Made by a program: the position numbers and the translations under genes
Part shown: in pieces, positions 1 through 10,147 of the stretch
Layout of the letters: every line of letters starts with the position of its first letter
How positions within the stretch are numbered: position 1 is the first letter of the stretch
Origin: Thermaceae bacterium
Lineage (GTDB): Bacteria; Deinococcota; Deinococci; Deinococcales; Marinithermaceae
Length of the DNA stretch: 39,713 nucleotides
NCBI GenBank assembly: GCA_027023345.1
Contig: JALVVO010000151.1
Span: forward strand, 1 to 39,713
Reading direction: 5' to 3'
Notes under the pieces: generated by a model
Database searches by the model: none
Seen by the model: the letters and a program-made list of their open reading frames with translations, nothing else
Told to the model about the DNA's origin: nothing

Positions 1-868
1 CGCCCGCCGGGTCCTCTGGGCCCCAGCGATGAACCCCGAGATGTGGGCCGACCCCGCGGTGCGGGAGAACGTCCGTCGCTTGAGCGAGCGCGGGCACGCC
101 TTCGCCGGCCCCGTCTTCGGGGCGATGGCGGCGGTGGGGGAGGCCCCCGGCTTCGGGCGGATGCTCGAGCCCGAGGAGCTCGCCGCCCACGTCCGCTTCC
201 ACCTCACCGAGAAGGACTACGCCGGCCGGACGGTGCTGGTCACCGCCGGACCCACCCGCGAGCACCTGGACCCGGTGCGCTTTATCTCCAACCCTTCCTC
301 CGGCAAGATGGGCTACGCCGTGGCCGAGGCCGCCCGGGACCGGGGGGCCCGGGTGATCCTGGTCCACGGCCCCACCAACCTCCCCGACCCCTTCGGCGTC
401 GAGCGGGTGCCGGTGGAGAGCGCCCTTGAGATGCACCGGGCGGTGCTCGCGCGCTTTCCCGAGGTGGACCTCGTGGTCATGGCGGCGGCGGTGGCGGACT
501 GGCGGGTGCCGGAGCCCAAGCGCGAGAAGGAGCCCAAGGCAGGGGACGAAAAACGGCTCCGCCTCGTGCGCACGCCGGACATCCTCGCCGAGCTCGGCGA
601 GAAAAAGCGCGGCCAGGTGCTGGTCGGGTTCGCCATGGAGACGAGCGAGGGCCTGGGCCGGGCCTACGAAAAGCTCCTCAAGAAGAACCTCGACCTGATC
701 TGCCTGAACTACCCCACCGACCCCGAGACCGCCTTCGGCGCCGACGAGAACCGCCTGGTGGTGATCGAGCGCTCGGGCCGGACCGAGGCCTGGGGCAAGG
801 CCTCGAAGCGGGCGCTCGCCGATCGGTTGTTAACCCGCGCCCTCGGGTTTATGCAAAAGCCCGTATAA
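1..868 (+). CDS. coaBC: CoaBC bifunctional phosphopantothenoylcysteine decarboxylase/synthetase, 3' part
   Basis: Coenzyme A synthesis: CoaB joins 4'-phosphopantothenate to cysteine using CTP, and CoaC decarboxylates the product to 4'-phosphopantetheine. The reading frame is open from the first bases, so the start lies outside the window. The first visible residues, APAMNPEMW, are the PXMNXXMW substrate clamp at the end of the CoaC flavodoxin-like domain. The CoaB domain follows, with the VTAGPTREHLDPVRFISN and SSGKMG nucleotide-binding motifs (about 230-320 bp) and a MAAAVADW motif. The clamp loop reads AAVGE where the E. coli protein has ACGD, so the cysteine held essential in E. coli Dfp is absent here. 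The stop codon overlaps a TATAAT that may serve argR downstream. Confidence 0.95.
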   Translation, partial: ARRVLWAPAMNPEMWADPAVRENVRRLSERGHAFAGPVFGAMAAVGEAPGFGRMLEPEELAAHVRFHLTEKDYAGRTVLVTAGPTREHLDPVRFISNPSSGKMGYAVAEAARDRGARVILVHGPTNLPDPFGVERVPVESALEMHRAVLARFPEVDLVVMAAAVADWRVPEPKREKEPKAGDEKRLRLVRTPDILAELGEKKRGQVLVGFAMETSEGLGRAYEKLLKKNLDLICLNYPTDPETAFGADENRLVVIERSGRTEAWGKASKRALADRLLTRALGFMQKPV

Positions 869-869
869 T
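864..869 (+). promoter_or_regulatory. Putative -10 box of argR
   Basis: A perfect TATAAT lies across the coaBC stop codon, 30 bases before the argR start and about 15 before its ribosome binding site. No matching -35 is found at 16-18 bp: TTGTTA at 827-832 is 31 bp away. The box is striking in such GC-rich DNA, but its use is inferred. No clear ARG-box palindrome is visible around it. Confidence 0.45.
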
Positions 870-898
870 CTCCGAAGAAAACCCAGGAGGGATCGCCT

Positions 899-1357
899 AT
901 GCCCAACAAGGAGCTGCGTCATAAGAAAATTCAGGAGATCGTCGCCCGCGAGGAGATATCCACCCAGGCCGAGCTCGTCGAGCGGCTCCGCCAGGAGGGG
1001 TTCAACGTCACCCAGGCCACGGTGAGCCGAGACATCAGCGAGCTTCGCCTGGTGCGGGTTCCCCTCGGGCGGGGCAAGCACAAGTACGCGCTGGCCCCGA
1101 TCGAGCTGGAGGAGGACGTCGAGGCCGAGCTGCGCCGCCAGTTCAAGGAGTTCGTGCACGACATCGACCGGGGCGGGAACATCATCGTGCTGCGCACCGC
1201 GCTCGGCCACGCCGCCGGCATCGCGCTTTTAATTGACAAGCTCAAGAACGACGACCTGGTGGGCACCCTGGCCGGGGACGACACCATCCTGGTGGTGGCC
1301 CGGGGCGAGCACGAGGCCGAGCGGCTCCAGGGCTACTTCGAGGAGATGCTGGTCTAG
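899..1357 (+). CDS. argR: Arginine repressor ArgR
   Basis: Arginine-responsive transcription factor of the ArgR/AhrC family (152 aa, normal length). The N-terminal winged helix-turn-helix (about residues 5-65) contains the hallmark SRDISELRL recognition segment near residues 43-51. The C-terminal hexamerisation and arginine-binding domain ends with the GTLAGDDTILVV signature, whose Asp pair binds arginine in known members. The AGGAGGG ribosome binding site at 885-891 sits well before the ATG. The protein is expected to repress arginine biosynthesis when arginine is abundant; no arg biosynthetic genes are in this window. It directly follows coaBC and its stop codon abuts the TTG start of the MarC-family gene, so the two are probably cotranscribed. 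Confidence 0.95.
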   Translation: MPNKELRHKKIQEIVAREEISTQAELVERLRQEGFNVTQATVSRDISELRLVRVPLGRGKHKYALAPIELEEDVEAELRRQFKEFVHDIDRGGNIIVLRTALGHAAGIALLIDKLKNDDLVGTLAGDDTILVVARGEHEAERLQGYFEEMLV

Positions 1358-1978
1358 TTGGCGGCGCTGGCCCTCTTCCTGAAGGCCTTCACCACGCTTC
1401 TCGTGGTAATGGACCCGGTGGGGCTGGCGCCGGTTTTCGTGGCGCTCGCCGGGGACCGCCCGCCGGCCGAGCGGCTCCGCATCGCCCGGCGGGCGGTCTT
1501 GATCGCCACCCTTTTGCTCGTCTTCTTCGGATTCTTCGGCGAGCCGCTTCTGCGCTACCTGGGGATCGGCCTTCCCGCCTTCCGCACCGCCGGCGGCCTC
1601 TTGCTCTTCAAGATCGCCCTCGACATGGTCTTCGTCCACCGAATGCGGGAGACCCCCGAGGAGGAGGAGGAGGCCCGCATGCGCGAGGACATCAGCGTCT
1701 TTCCCCTGGCGATCCCCCTCCTCGTGGGGCCGGGGGCGATGGCCAGCGTCCTGGTGCTCACGGCCGAGGCCCGGCACGTGCCCGGGGGCGCCTACGCGGT
1801 GGCGCTGGCGGCGGCGCTGGTGCTCCTTTTCGCCTACCTCGCCCTCCGGCTCGCCGCGGTCTTGAGCCGGCTGCTGGGCCGGACCGGGGTGAACGTCGTG
1901 ACCCGGGTGCTCGGGGTGCTGCTCGCGGCGCTCGCGGTGCAGTTCGTCTTCGACGGGGTCCTGGAGGCCTTCTTCTAA
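1358..1978 (+). CDS. MarC/UPF0056 family integral membrane protein
   Basis: Polytopic inner-membrane protein of the MarC family (206 aa, usual length), with about six hydrophobic segments. The N-terminal LVVMDPVGLAPVF stretch and the central SVFPLAIPLLVGPGAM motif are typical of the family. A run of five glutamates near residue 103 lies in the loop before the central motif. Family function is unsettled: the original link to multiple antibiotic resistance has been withdrawn, so no substrate is assigned. The TTG start immediately follows the argR TAG, with GAGGAG about 12 bases upstream. Translational coupling to argR is likely. The start is less certain than the family. Confidence 0.85.
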   Translation: MAALALFLKAFTTLLVVMDPVGLAPVFVALAGDRPPAERLRIARRAVLIATLLLVFFGFFGEPLLRYLGIGLPAFRTAGGLLLFKIALDMVFVHRMRETPEEEEEARMREDISVFPLAIPLLVGPGAMASVLVLTAEARHVPGGAYAVALAAALVLLFAYLALRLAAVLSRLLGRTGVNVVTRVLGVLLAALAVQFVFDGVLEAFF

Positions 1979-1986
1979 AGAAGAGC

Positions 1987-2008
1987 GCCGGCCCCCTGGG
2001 GAGCCGGC
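1987..2008. terminator. Hairpin between convergent MarC-family gene and speD
   Basis: GCCGGC (1987-1992) and GCCGGC (2003-2008) pair, with CC/GG extending the stem around a short loop and one bulged A. It lies between two convergent genes and can act in both directions. Only the speD (-) side has a partial T tract (CTTCTTT), so it is a modest intrinsic terminator candidate. Confidence 0.5.
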
Positions 2009-2026
2009 GAGGGGTTCGTGCTCGGG

Positions 2027-2467
2027 TCAGGCGATCCGGGCCTCTAGGTACTCCCGTTCGCCCTCGAGGATCATCCGGGCCTCTTCGGGGTTCTTGGGGT
2101 ACTCCTTGCCGCGGTTCACCAGGTAGGTCTCGTAGCGCTGGATACCAAAGGCCTCGGTGAGGTAGCGCACCGCGGTCTCGATCTCGAAGTCCTTGCAGGA
2201 GAAGATGTCCACGCTGATGAAGCGCCGCTTGGGGAAGGTGTGGATGGCGATGTGCGACTCGGCGATGATGACCACGCCGGCGAGCCCCTCGTCCTCCTCG
2301 GTCTGCCCCTTGTAGTCGTAGACCGAGGGGGGCAGCACCTTGGTCATCTCCATCTTCTCGGGAAGCTCGTCGAGGACCCGGTAGATCAGGTCCCGGTCGG
2401 CGAGCTTCTTGGGATCGGCGTCGTAGCCGTCGATCATCAGGTGGGGCCCGAACCCGAAGAGCTCCAT
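2027..2467 (-). CDS. speD: S-adenosylmethionine decarboxylase proenzyme
   Basis: Makes decarboxylated SAM, the aminopropyl donor for spermidine and the longer polyamines typical of thermophiles. This is the short prokaryotic class (146 aa, as in Thermotoga maritima). Self-cleavage occurs before Ser71 in AESHIAIHTFP, generating the alpha-chain pyruvoyl cofactor. Processing residue His76 and catalytic Cys91 keep the same spacing as Ser63/His68/Cys83 of the T. maritima enzyme. A perfect AGGAGGT ribosome binding site lies at 2474-2480. The gene stands alone on the minus strand with its own promoter. Confidence 0.96.
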   Translation of the reverse strand: MELFGFGPHLMIDGYDADPKKLADRDLIYRVLDELPEKMEMTKVLPPSVYDYKGQTEEDEGLAGVVIIAESHIAIHTFPKRRFISVDIFSCKDFEIETAVRYLTEAFGIQRYETYLVNRGKEYPKNPEEARMILEGEREYLEARIA

Positions 2468-2518
2468 CTCTCGACCTCCTTTCCTCGAGGGAGCGGGGTA
2501 CCCCCGCCCGCAATCGGC

Positions 2519-2547
2519 ATTATGGGGGAGCCCGCCCCCCTTGTCAA
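2519..2547 (-). promoter_or_regulatory. speD promoter
   Basis: On the minus strand, a perfect TTGACA (2542-2547) and CATAAT (2519-2524, 5 of 6 matches) are separated by exactly 17 bp. Transcription would start near 2512, giving a leader of about 45 bases that holds the AGGAGGT ribosome binding site. This is one of the best sigma-A-type promoters in the window. Confidence 0.8.
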
Positions 2548-2797
2548 GATTGGAAGCGCGGGCGGTCCAAATCTCCCCCTCCTTTGGGCGCTTCGGAAGG
2601 TAAGATACCCGGTAGATAAGGGAAGAACCGGCCGTGGGGGTTTTCCTCTAGAATGCCGGGCCGTTCTGCCCAAATCTTCGTCGGCCCGGCTTCTGGAGCG
2701 TTTCCATGCCCCGGGGAGGTATGGGGCTCGGGCCGATCGAAAAGGTTCCTTTGCCTAGGGACATTCTTCGTGAGGGGAGGGTTAAACTGGGGCCGAA
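2548..2797. other. Intergenic region and probable sdh leader
   Basis: No convincing gene is present. The region holds a 9-bp perfect inverted repeat (2655-2690) preceded by TAGAAT at 2649-2654, and ends in the AT-richer GGTTAAACTGG before the sdhC ribosome binding site. I found no good -35/-10 pair for the sdh operon. Candidate -10 boxes are TAGAAT (2649-2654) and TAAACT (2783-2788), neither with a convincing -35. The open frame running in from 2653 is in frame with sdhC but codes for low-complexity residues and lacks a ribosome binding site. Confidence 0.6.
2655..2690. repeat. Inverted repeat upstream of sdhCDAB
   Basis: GCCGGGCCG (2655-2663) and CGGCCCGGC (2682-2690) are perfect inverse complements separated by 18 bases. 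There is no T tract. It may be an operator, or a leader hairpin if transcription starts upstream of it. It matches no operator I recognise (not the TTGTGA-type Rex site). Confidence 0.6.
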
Positions 2798-2808
2798 AAG
2801 GAGGGGAT

Positions 2809-3168
2809 ATGTACCGCGGCAGAGAAGGACAATGGGCTTTCGTTCTCCACCGGATCTCGGGGGTGGCGATCATCCTCTTCCTGACCCTCCACGTCACCGA
2901 GATCTCGAGCTCCATGTTCGGGCCCAAGTGGTTCAACGCCCTCCTCGAGTTCGAGGCCAACCCCATCTTCGGCCTGGGGCTCGTGGGCGTGGCCGCCCTG
3001 GTCCTCTATCACGCCCTGAACGGGCTCCGGATTATCCTGATGGACTTCACCTCCTGGGGGGTGAAGTACCAGCGGCAGCTATGGTACGGCGTCTGGGCCC
3101 TCTACGTGGTGATCGGCTTTCCCATGCTCTTCGCCATGCTCGGGCACGTCTTCGGGGGTGGTGAGTGA
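2809..3168 (+). CDS. sdhC: Succinate dehydrogenase cytochrome b subunit SdhC
   Basis: One of the two membrane anchors of complex II, which passes electrons from succinate to the quinone pool. The 119-aa protein has three hydrophobic helices. Near the N-terminus is the family motif HRISG (residues 14-18), whose Ser and Arg sit near the quinone site. His68 in LYHALNGLR is the expected haem b ligand. The ATG at 2809 is chosen because AAGGAGGGG lies just before it at 2798-2806; the frame is open further upstream but shows no family similarity there. The stop overlaps the start of sdhD. Confidence 0.93.
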   Translation: MYRGREGQWAFVLHRISGVAIILFLTLHVTEISSSMFGPKWFNALLEFEANPIFGLGLVGVAALVLYHALNGLRIILMDFTSWGVKYQRQLWYGVWALYVVIGFPMLFAMLGHVFGGGE

Positions 3169-3569
3169 TGGCCATGCGCGCCCGCCGCTTCGAGGAGGCG
3201 AAAAGGCTCGCCTCGAGCAACCTCGAGCTCGCCTGGTGGATCTTCATGCGGGTCTCGGGGGTGCTGCTCGTCTTCCTGGTGCTCGGGCACCTCTTCACCC
3301 GGGCGGTGATCTTCGACTTCCACCACGACCTCAACTACGACCACATGGTCAAGGTGATGAACTCGGTGACCTGGAAGTTCTACAACTGGCTTTTGCTCTT
3401 CCTCTCGATCCTCCACGGGACCAACGGGCTCCGCTACATCATCGACGACTACATCGCCTCGGGGCGGGCCCGGGCCTGGGTCAAGATCCTGGTCTACACC
3501 TTCGTCTTCCTGGTGACCGTGTTCGGCACCCTCGCGCTTTGGGGCTGGAACTACCAGCCCATGGAATAG
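3168..3569 (+). CDS. sdhD: Succinate dehydrogenase membrane anchor SdhD
   Basis: Second membrane anchor of complex II (133 aa, three predicted helices). The first helix carries the WIFMRVSG segment, parallel to HRISG in SdhC, and the second region has LHGTNGLRYIIDDY, typical of SdhD, with a His that may be an axial haem ligand. The ATG at 3168 shares one base with the sdhC TGA; a GTG at 3165 and an ATG at 3174 are also possible, and all give nearly the same protein. Overlap points to translational coupling in sdhCDAB. It ends 11 bases before sdhA. Confidence 0.92.
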   Translation: MAMRARRFEEAKRLASSNLELAWWIFMRVSGVLLVFLVLGHLFTRAVIFDFHHDLNYDHMVKVMNSVTWKFYNWLLLFLSILHGTNGLRYIIDDYIASGRARAWVKILVYTFVFLVTVFGTLALWGWNYQPME

Positions 3570-3580
3570 GGAGGTAGGGG

Positions 3581-5320
<1,740 letters not shown>

Positions 5321-5330
5321 GGAGGGCGTG

Positions 5331-6032
<702 letters not shown>

Positions 6033-6037
6033 AAAAG

Positions 6038-6067
6038 GGCTTGTGGCTTGTAGCCAGTGGCTTGTGG
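6038..6067 (+). repeat. Heptamer tandem repeat after sdhB
   Basis: Four 7-base units in register: GGCTTGT, GGCTTGT, AGCCAGT, GGCTTGT, then GG. It lies between the sdhB stop and its terminator hairpin. The third unit is the diverged one. Function is unknown; it may be a copy of an interspersed genomic repeat. Confidence 0.75.
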
Positions 6068-6068
6068 A

Positions 6069-6095
6069 GGGGGCCGCCTTCGGGCGGCCCCCTTT
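6069..6095 (+). terminator. Intrinsic terminator of sdhCDAB
   Basis: A perfect 10-bp GC stem, GGGGGCCGCC (6069-6078) with GGCGGCCCCC (6083-6092), is closed by a TTCG tetraloop and followed by TTT. The unusually stable loop suits a thermophile. It may also stop minus-strand transcription coming from the dynamin-like gene. Confidence 0.9.
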
Positions 6096-6154
6096 GCGCG
6101 GGGGAGGGGACGGCGATCGGGGCCCTCGGCGTTGGGCCCGGCGGAAGTTTGGGC

Positions 6155-7768
6155 CTAGCCGTCTTCCAGGTTCGCCCGCAGGCGCTTCGCTTCGTCCTCG
6201 AGGGCCCGTAGCCTTTCCACCTTGGCCTCGAGCGCCTCGAGCGCACCCTGGATCCGCTCGCAGTCCGGGCGGTAGAGCGCCCGGAAGCGCTCGGCGCTCT
6301 TTTCGAGCTCCTCGGCGAGGGCTTTTTCGAGGGCGGCCTCGAGCTCCTCCCGGATCGCCGCGAGCCTCCGCTTGAACTCCCGAAGGGCGGCCTCCCGCCG
6401 GCGGGGGAGGACCGAGAGGCCGAGGATGGCGGCGGCGAGGCCGGCGGTGAGGCCGGTGACGTCGGCGGCGAGGCCGTGAAGCAAAAGCGCGATCAGCGCC
6501 CCGAGCCCCACCGCCCCCGCCTCGGCCAGGGCGGTGGCCTTGAGGGCGGCCTCGACCCGGCCCTGGACGAAGGCGGCCTCGGCCTCCGGCGAGAAGCGGG
6601 CGAGCGCCTCTTGGAGCCTTGCCTTCAGGTCCCCCTCTTCCGCGGCCTCGACCGTACGCGCGGTCTTGATCAGGTCGAGGGCGGAGGCGAGGAGGTCCCG
6701 CTCGCGCCGGCCGATCCAGGCCAGGGCGTCGGTGAGCTCGAGCACAAGCCGCTCCTCGGCGTCCCGAATGACCTCGGACTCGAAGCTTTTCTGCACCCGG
6801 CTCGCGTTCAAAAGGTCGAGGATCCGCCCGAGCCGCACGTGCTCTTTGAACCAGCGCTCGCCCCGCTTTTCGATCTCGGCAAAGACCTGGGCGAGCCGTG
6901 CCTTGCGCCCGGCGAACTCCTCTTGGGTTTGCCGGAGGTGGCGCTTTAGCAGGGCGTCCAGCGTCCGGCAGCGCTCGGCTTCGGCGAGCAGGCGCTTATG
7001 CTCGGCCGAGAGCCGGTCTTGGCCATCCTCGAGGAGCCGCTGGAGCACCCCGAGGGGGCTCGATAGCTTGAGGCGGGCGGCCTCGCGCCCTAGCACCTCG
7101 CGGATCTTGGCCTCGAGCTCGGCCAACCCCTCGCCGGTGCGGGCGCTCACCAAAAAGACCGGTGGCACCAGGCCCAGCGTCTCCCGGGCCTTCTCGAGGA
7201 CGAAGGCGCGGACCTCCTCCTTTTCCGCCTCGTTCAGGAGGTCGGCCTTGTTCACCACCAGGACGACCTTCTTGCCCCAGGAGCGGATGAGCTCCAAAAA
7301 CCGCCGCTCGCTCTCGGCGTAGGGGCGGTCGGCGCTCGTGGTGAAGAGGATCAGGTCGGCCCGGGGGAGGAAGGCCTCGGTGAGCGCCTGGTGGCGGCGA
7401 ATCACCGCGTTCGTCCCCGGGGTGTCCACGAAGCGGAGGGTCTTCAAAAGCTCGTGGGGGAAGCGAACGAGGACCAGGTCCTCGCCGAGGGCCTCGGTGC
7501 CCTCGCCGTAGGAGATGAGCTGGATCTTGTCGGTGGTGGGGGTGACCCCTTCCCGCAGGAGCGGCGCGCCGAGGAGGGCGTTTAAAAGCGAGGACTTTCC
7601 GGAGTTGAACTCGCCCGCGACCACCAGCAAAAAGGGCCCCTCGAGGTCCAAAAGCGCCTGCTTTAAGGGCGCGGTCTCGACTCCGAGGGGGGCGAGGGCC
7701 TCGAGCCCCTCGGCGAGCAGCGCGCGCACCGCCTCGGCCTTGGCGACGAGTTCCGGGTCCAGCCGCAC
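6155..7768 (-). CDS. Bacterial dynamin-like GTPase
   Basis: 537-aa dynamin-superfamily GTPase. The P-loop is GEFNSGKSS (52-60), switch Thr78/79 lies in TPTTD, G3 is DTPG at 115-118 and G4 is NKAD at 173-176. Long charged helices follow, with a hydrophobic hairpin at about 415-454 that would insert in the membrane, then a further coiled-coil tail. Relatives remodel or repair membranes; the role here is not known. The start is GTG after a weak AGGTAGGG, four bases after the DUF123 stop. It is last in the eight-gene minus-strand block, and bacterial dynamins often come in pairs, but no partner is adjacent. Confidence 0.88.
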   Translation of the reverse strand: MRLDPELVAKAEAVRALLAEGLEALAPLGVETAPLKQALLDLEGPFLLVVAGEFNSGKSSLLNALLGAPLLREGVTPTTDKIQLISYGEGTEALGEDLVLVRFPHELLKTLRFVDTPGTNAVIRRHQALTEAFLPRADLILFTTSADRPYAESERRFLELIRSWGKKVVLVVNKADLLNEAEKEEVRAFVLEKARETLGLVPPVFLVSARTGEGLAELEAKIREVLGREAARLKLSSPLGVLQRLLEDGQDRLSAEHKRLLAEAERCRTLDALLKRHLRQTQEEFAGRKARLAQVFAEIEKRGERWFKEHVRLGRILDLLNASRVQKSFESEVIRDAEERLVLELTDALAWIGRRERDLLASALDLIKTARTVEAAEEGDLKARLQEALARFSPEAEAAFVQGRVEAALKATALAEAGAVGLGALIALLLHGLAADVTGLTAGLAAAILGLSVLPRRREAALREFKRRLAAIREELEAALEKALAEELEKSAERFRALYRPDCERIQGALEALEAKVERLRALEDEAKRLRANLEDG

Positions 7769-7772
7769 GGCC

Positions 7773-8219
7773 CTACCTTACCCAAACCCCGCCGGGAAGT
7801 TCGGAAAGCCGCGCGTGGCCAAGGTAGAAGAGGTGGCTTTTGGCGCCGCTGTCGCTTGCGCCAAAGCCCGGGGCGGCCACCCTGGCCCCGATCCCTAGGA
7901 GCCTGGGAAGCAGGTGGGCCTCGCTTTCGCCAAAAAAGAGCAGAGCGCCGACGAGCCGGGCGGACTCGGCCTCGAGCAGGTGGTCGACGTGCCAAAAGAG
8001 CGCGCCCTTCCTCCCCCGCGCCCCGGGAAAGCGGGCCTCGAAGGCGGCGAGGGCGGGGTGGGGCGGCCCTTTGAGCCTCCTCGCGTGGCGGAGGAGCCTC
8101 GGGCCGAAGCCCCGCCTCGCGCTCCCCAGGTAGACGAGCTCCCCGGGAGCGATCCGGAAGCGGCCGAGGTCGAGGGGCGCCTCGAGTTCGACGAGGAGCA
8201 GGTAGGCCCCGCCCTTCAT
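7773..8219 (-). CDS. DUF123 (GIY-YIG-like) domain protein
   Basis: 148-aa protein matching the DUF123 family, distant relatives of GIY-YIG nucleases sometimes fused to endonuclease III. Visible landmarks are GAYLLLVEL at the N-terminus, VYLGSARRG near residue 29, FWHVDHLL, a Glu in GESEAHLL, and PGFGASD followed by SHLFY near the C-terminus. Many family members have cysteines between SD and SHLF; here the segment reads SDSGAKSHLFY without cysteine. The ATG overlaps the preceding acyl-CoA synthetase stop by four bases (ATGA), so the pair is translationally coupled. Nuclease activity is not established for this family. Confidence 0.8.
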   Translation of the reverse strand: MKGGAYLLLVELEAPLDLGRFRIAPGELVYLGSARRGFGPRLLRHARRLKGPPHPALAAFEARFPGARGRKGALFWHVDHLLEAESARLVGALLFFGESEAHLLPRLLGIGARVAAPGFGASDSGAKSHLFYLGHARLSELPGGVWVR

Positions 8220-10147
8220 TCCCGGGCCCGCTTGATCGCCTCCAGGGCTTCGGGGTTTTCGAGCGCCGAGGTGTCGCCGGTCTCCTCCCCCAGGTAGGCG
8301 GCCTTGATCAGCCGCCGCATCACCTTGGCGTTTCGCGTCTTGGGCAGGTCGGGGACGAAGACCACCCGCTCGGGGGCGAGGGGCTTCCCGAGCCGCTCGG
8401 CGACCTTTTGGATGATCGCCTCCGCGAGGGCCTCGCTGGGTTCGAAGCCGGGGTTCAGGACGACGAAGACCACCGGCACCTCGCCCTTGACCGGGTGGGG
8501 CACGCCGATCGCCCCCGCCTCCTTCACCGCCGGGTGGGCCACCGCCGCCGACTCGATCTCGGCGGGGCCGATCCGCTTGCCGGCGACCTTCAGCGTGTCG
8601 TCGGAGCGGCCGAGGATGAACCAGTGGCCCTCCTCGTCCACCATCGCCCAGTCGCCGTGGACCCAGACGTTTTCAAACCGGCTCCAGTAGGTCTTCTCGT
8701 AGCGCTCGGGGTCCCGCCAGAACCCCTTGGTCATGCCGGGCCAGGGGGCGAGGACGGCGAGCTCGCCGACCTGACCCACCACCGGCTTCCCGGCGTCGTC
8801 GAGGACCGCCGCCTTCATCCCGGGGGCGGGGGTGTTGAAGCCGGTGGGCTTGATGGGACGGAAGACGACGTTGCCCAGGATGCCGCCCGAGACCTCGGTG
8901 CCGCCCGAGTAGTTGATGATCGGCGCCTTGCCCCGGCCCACGTGGTGGAAGAACCAGAGGTAGGGCTCGGGGTTCCAGGGCTCGCCGGTGGAGCCGAGGA
9001 CGCGGAGGCTTGCAAGGTCGTGCTTCTCGATGGGCTCGGTGCCAAAGGGCATGAGCGCCCGGACCAGGGTGGGGGAGATGCCGAGGTGGGTGATCCCGTG
9101 CCGCTCCACCATGGCCCAGAGCCGGTCCGGCCCCGGGTAGTCGGGGGCGCCCTCGTAGAGGAAGACGGTGGCGCCCAGGATGAGGCTTCCGAAGATCGCC
9201 CAGGGGCCCATCATCCAGCCGATGTCGGTGAACCAGAACAGCACCTCGCCGCGGCGGAGGTCGAAGAGGTGGGCCATGTCCTGGGCCGCCTTCAAGGGAA
9301 AGCCGGCGTGGTAGTGGACGGTGCCCTTGGGCCGGCCGGTGGTGCCCGAGGTGTAGATCAGCATGAAGGGGTCCATGCTCCCCATCGGCTCGGTGGGGGC
9401 GGGGGCGGCGACGTCGGCGAGGGCCTCGTGCCACCAGACGTCCCGGGCCTCGTCGAAGGGGACCTCGACGCCGAGCCGGCGCACCACCAGCGTCCTCGGG
9501 GTGCCGGCGAGCCGCGCCGCCTCGTCGGCCACCGGCTTCATCGCTACCGGCCGGCCGCGGCGGAAGAAGCCGTCGGCGGTGACGAGGAGGGTGGCGTCCG
9601 CGTCCTTGAGCCGGGTGGCCACCGCCTCTGCGCCGTAGCCGGAGAAGATCGGGACCAGGATCGCCCCGATCCGGGCCACCGCCAGGGCGGCGACGGCGGT
9701 CTCCGGGATCATCGGCAAGAAGAGCCCCACCCGGTCGCCCTTTTCCACCCCGAGCCCCTTTAAGAGGGCGGCGGCGCGGCCGACCTCGCGTTCGAGCTCG
9801 CGGTAGGTGAGCCGGGTGATCTTCCCGTCTTCCCCCTCCCAGACGAGCGCGAGCTGCTGGGCGAGGCCCCGGGAGAGGTGCTGGGTGACGGCGACGTGGG
9901 CGAGGTTGAGCCTGCCGCCGACGAACCACTCGGGCCAGGCCGGCCCCCGGGAGAGGTCCACGAAGGCCTGGTAGGGCTCGAACCACTCGACGCCGATCGC
10001 CTCGAGGGTGGCCGCCCAGAAGCGGTCCATCTCCTCGACCGAGAGGCGGTAGAGCTCGTCGTAGTCGGCGACGCCGAGCCGCTCGATGAGTCGCTCCAGA
10101 TGGCTTCCCCGGGTGTACTCCAGGCTCGGGTACCAGATCGGTTTCAT
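8216..10147 (-). CDS. AMP-forming acyl-CoA synthetase, acetyl-CoA synthetase-like
   Basis: 643-aa member of the ANL adenylating enzymes, close in length and layout to acetyl/propionyl-CoA synthetase. It would activate a carboxylate to acyl-AMP and then acyl-CoA. The phosphate loop YTSGTTGRPKG spans 265-275; TDIGWMMGPW and STGEPWNP occupy the positions of the ACS motifs ADVGWVTGH and SVGEPINPEA. The hinge block GRSDDTLKVAGKRIGPAEIES and the C-terminal catalytic Lys608 in KTRNAKVMRR are intact. The Met-Met-Gly-Pro-Trp pocket differs from true acetyl-CoA synthetase, so the substrate is left open. GAGGAGG precedes the ATG, which overlaps the kinase stop (ATGA). Lys608 could in principle be regulated by acetylation. 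Confidence 0.88.
   Translation of the reverse strand: MKPIWYPSLEYTRGSHLERLIERLGVADYDELYRLSVEEMDRFWAATLEAIGVEWFEPYQAFVDLSRGPAWPEWFVGGRLNLAHVAVTQHLSRGLAQQLALVWEGEDGKITRLTYRELEREVGRAAALLKGLGVEKGDRVGLFLPMIPETAVAALAVARIGAILVPIFSGYGAEAVATRLKDADATLLVTADGFFRRGRPVAMKPVADEAARLAGTPRTLVVRRLGVEVPFDEARDVWWHEALADVAAPAPTEPMGSMDPFMLIYTSGTTGRPKGTVHYHAGFPLKAAQDMAHLFDLRRGEVLFWFTDIGWMMGPWAIFGSLILGATVFLYEGAPDYPGPDRLWAMVERHGITHLGISPTLVRALMPFGTEPIEKHDLASLRVLGSTGEPWNPEPYLWFFHHVGRGKAPIINYSGGTEVSGGILGNVVFRPIKPTGFNTPAPGMKAAVLDDAGKPVVGQVGELAVLAPWPGMTKGFWRDPERYEKTYWSRFENVWVHGDWAMVDEEGHWFILGRSDDTLKVAGKRIGPAEIESAAVAHPAVKEAGAIGVPHPVKGEVPVVFVVLNPGFEPSEALAEAIIQKVAERLGKPLAPERVVFVPDLPKTRNAKVMRRLIKAAYLGEETGDTSALENPEALEAIKRARE

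Noticed and set aside
1233..1238. Perfect TTGACA inside argR
   Set aside because: No -10 box at 16-18 bp and no suitable downstream start, so taken as chance in the coding sequence.
2653..2808. In-frame upstream extension of sdhC
   Set aside because: The added residues have no family similarity, and the strong AAGGAGGGG site points to the ATG at 2809.
7773..8219. Idea that the DUF123 and dynamin genes form a phage-defence pair
   Set aside because: No recognised defence genes, no atypical composition, and DUF123 nuclease activity is unproven. Only their adjacency supports it.
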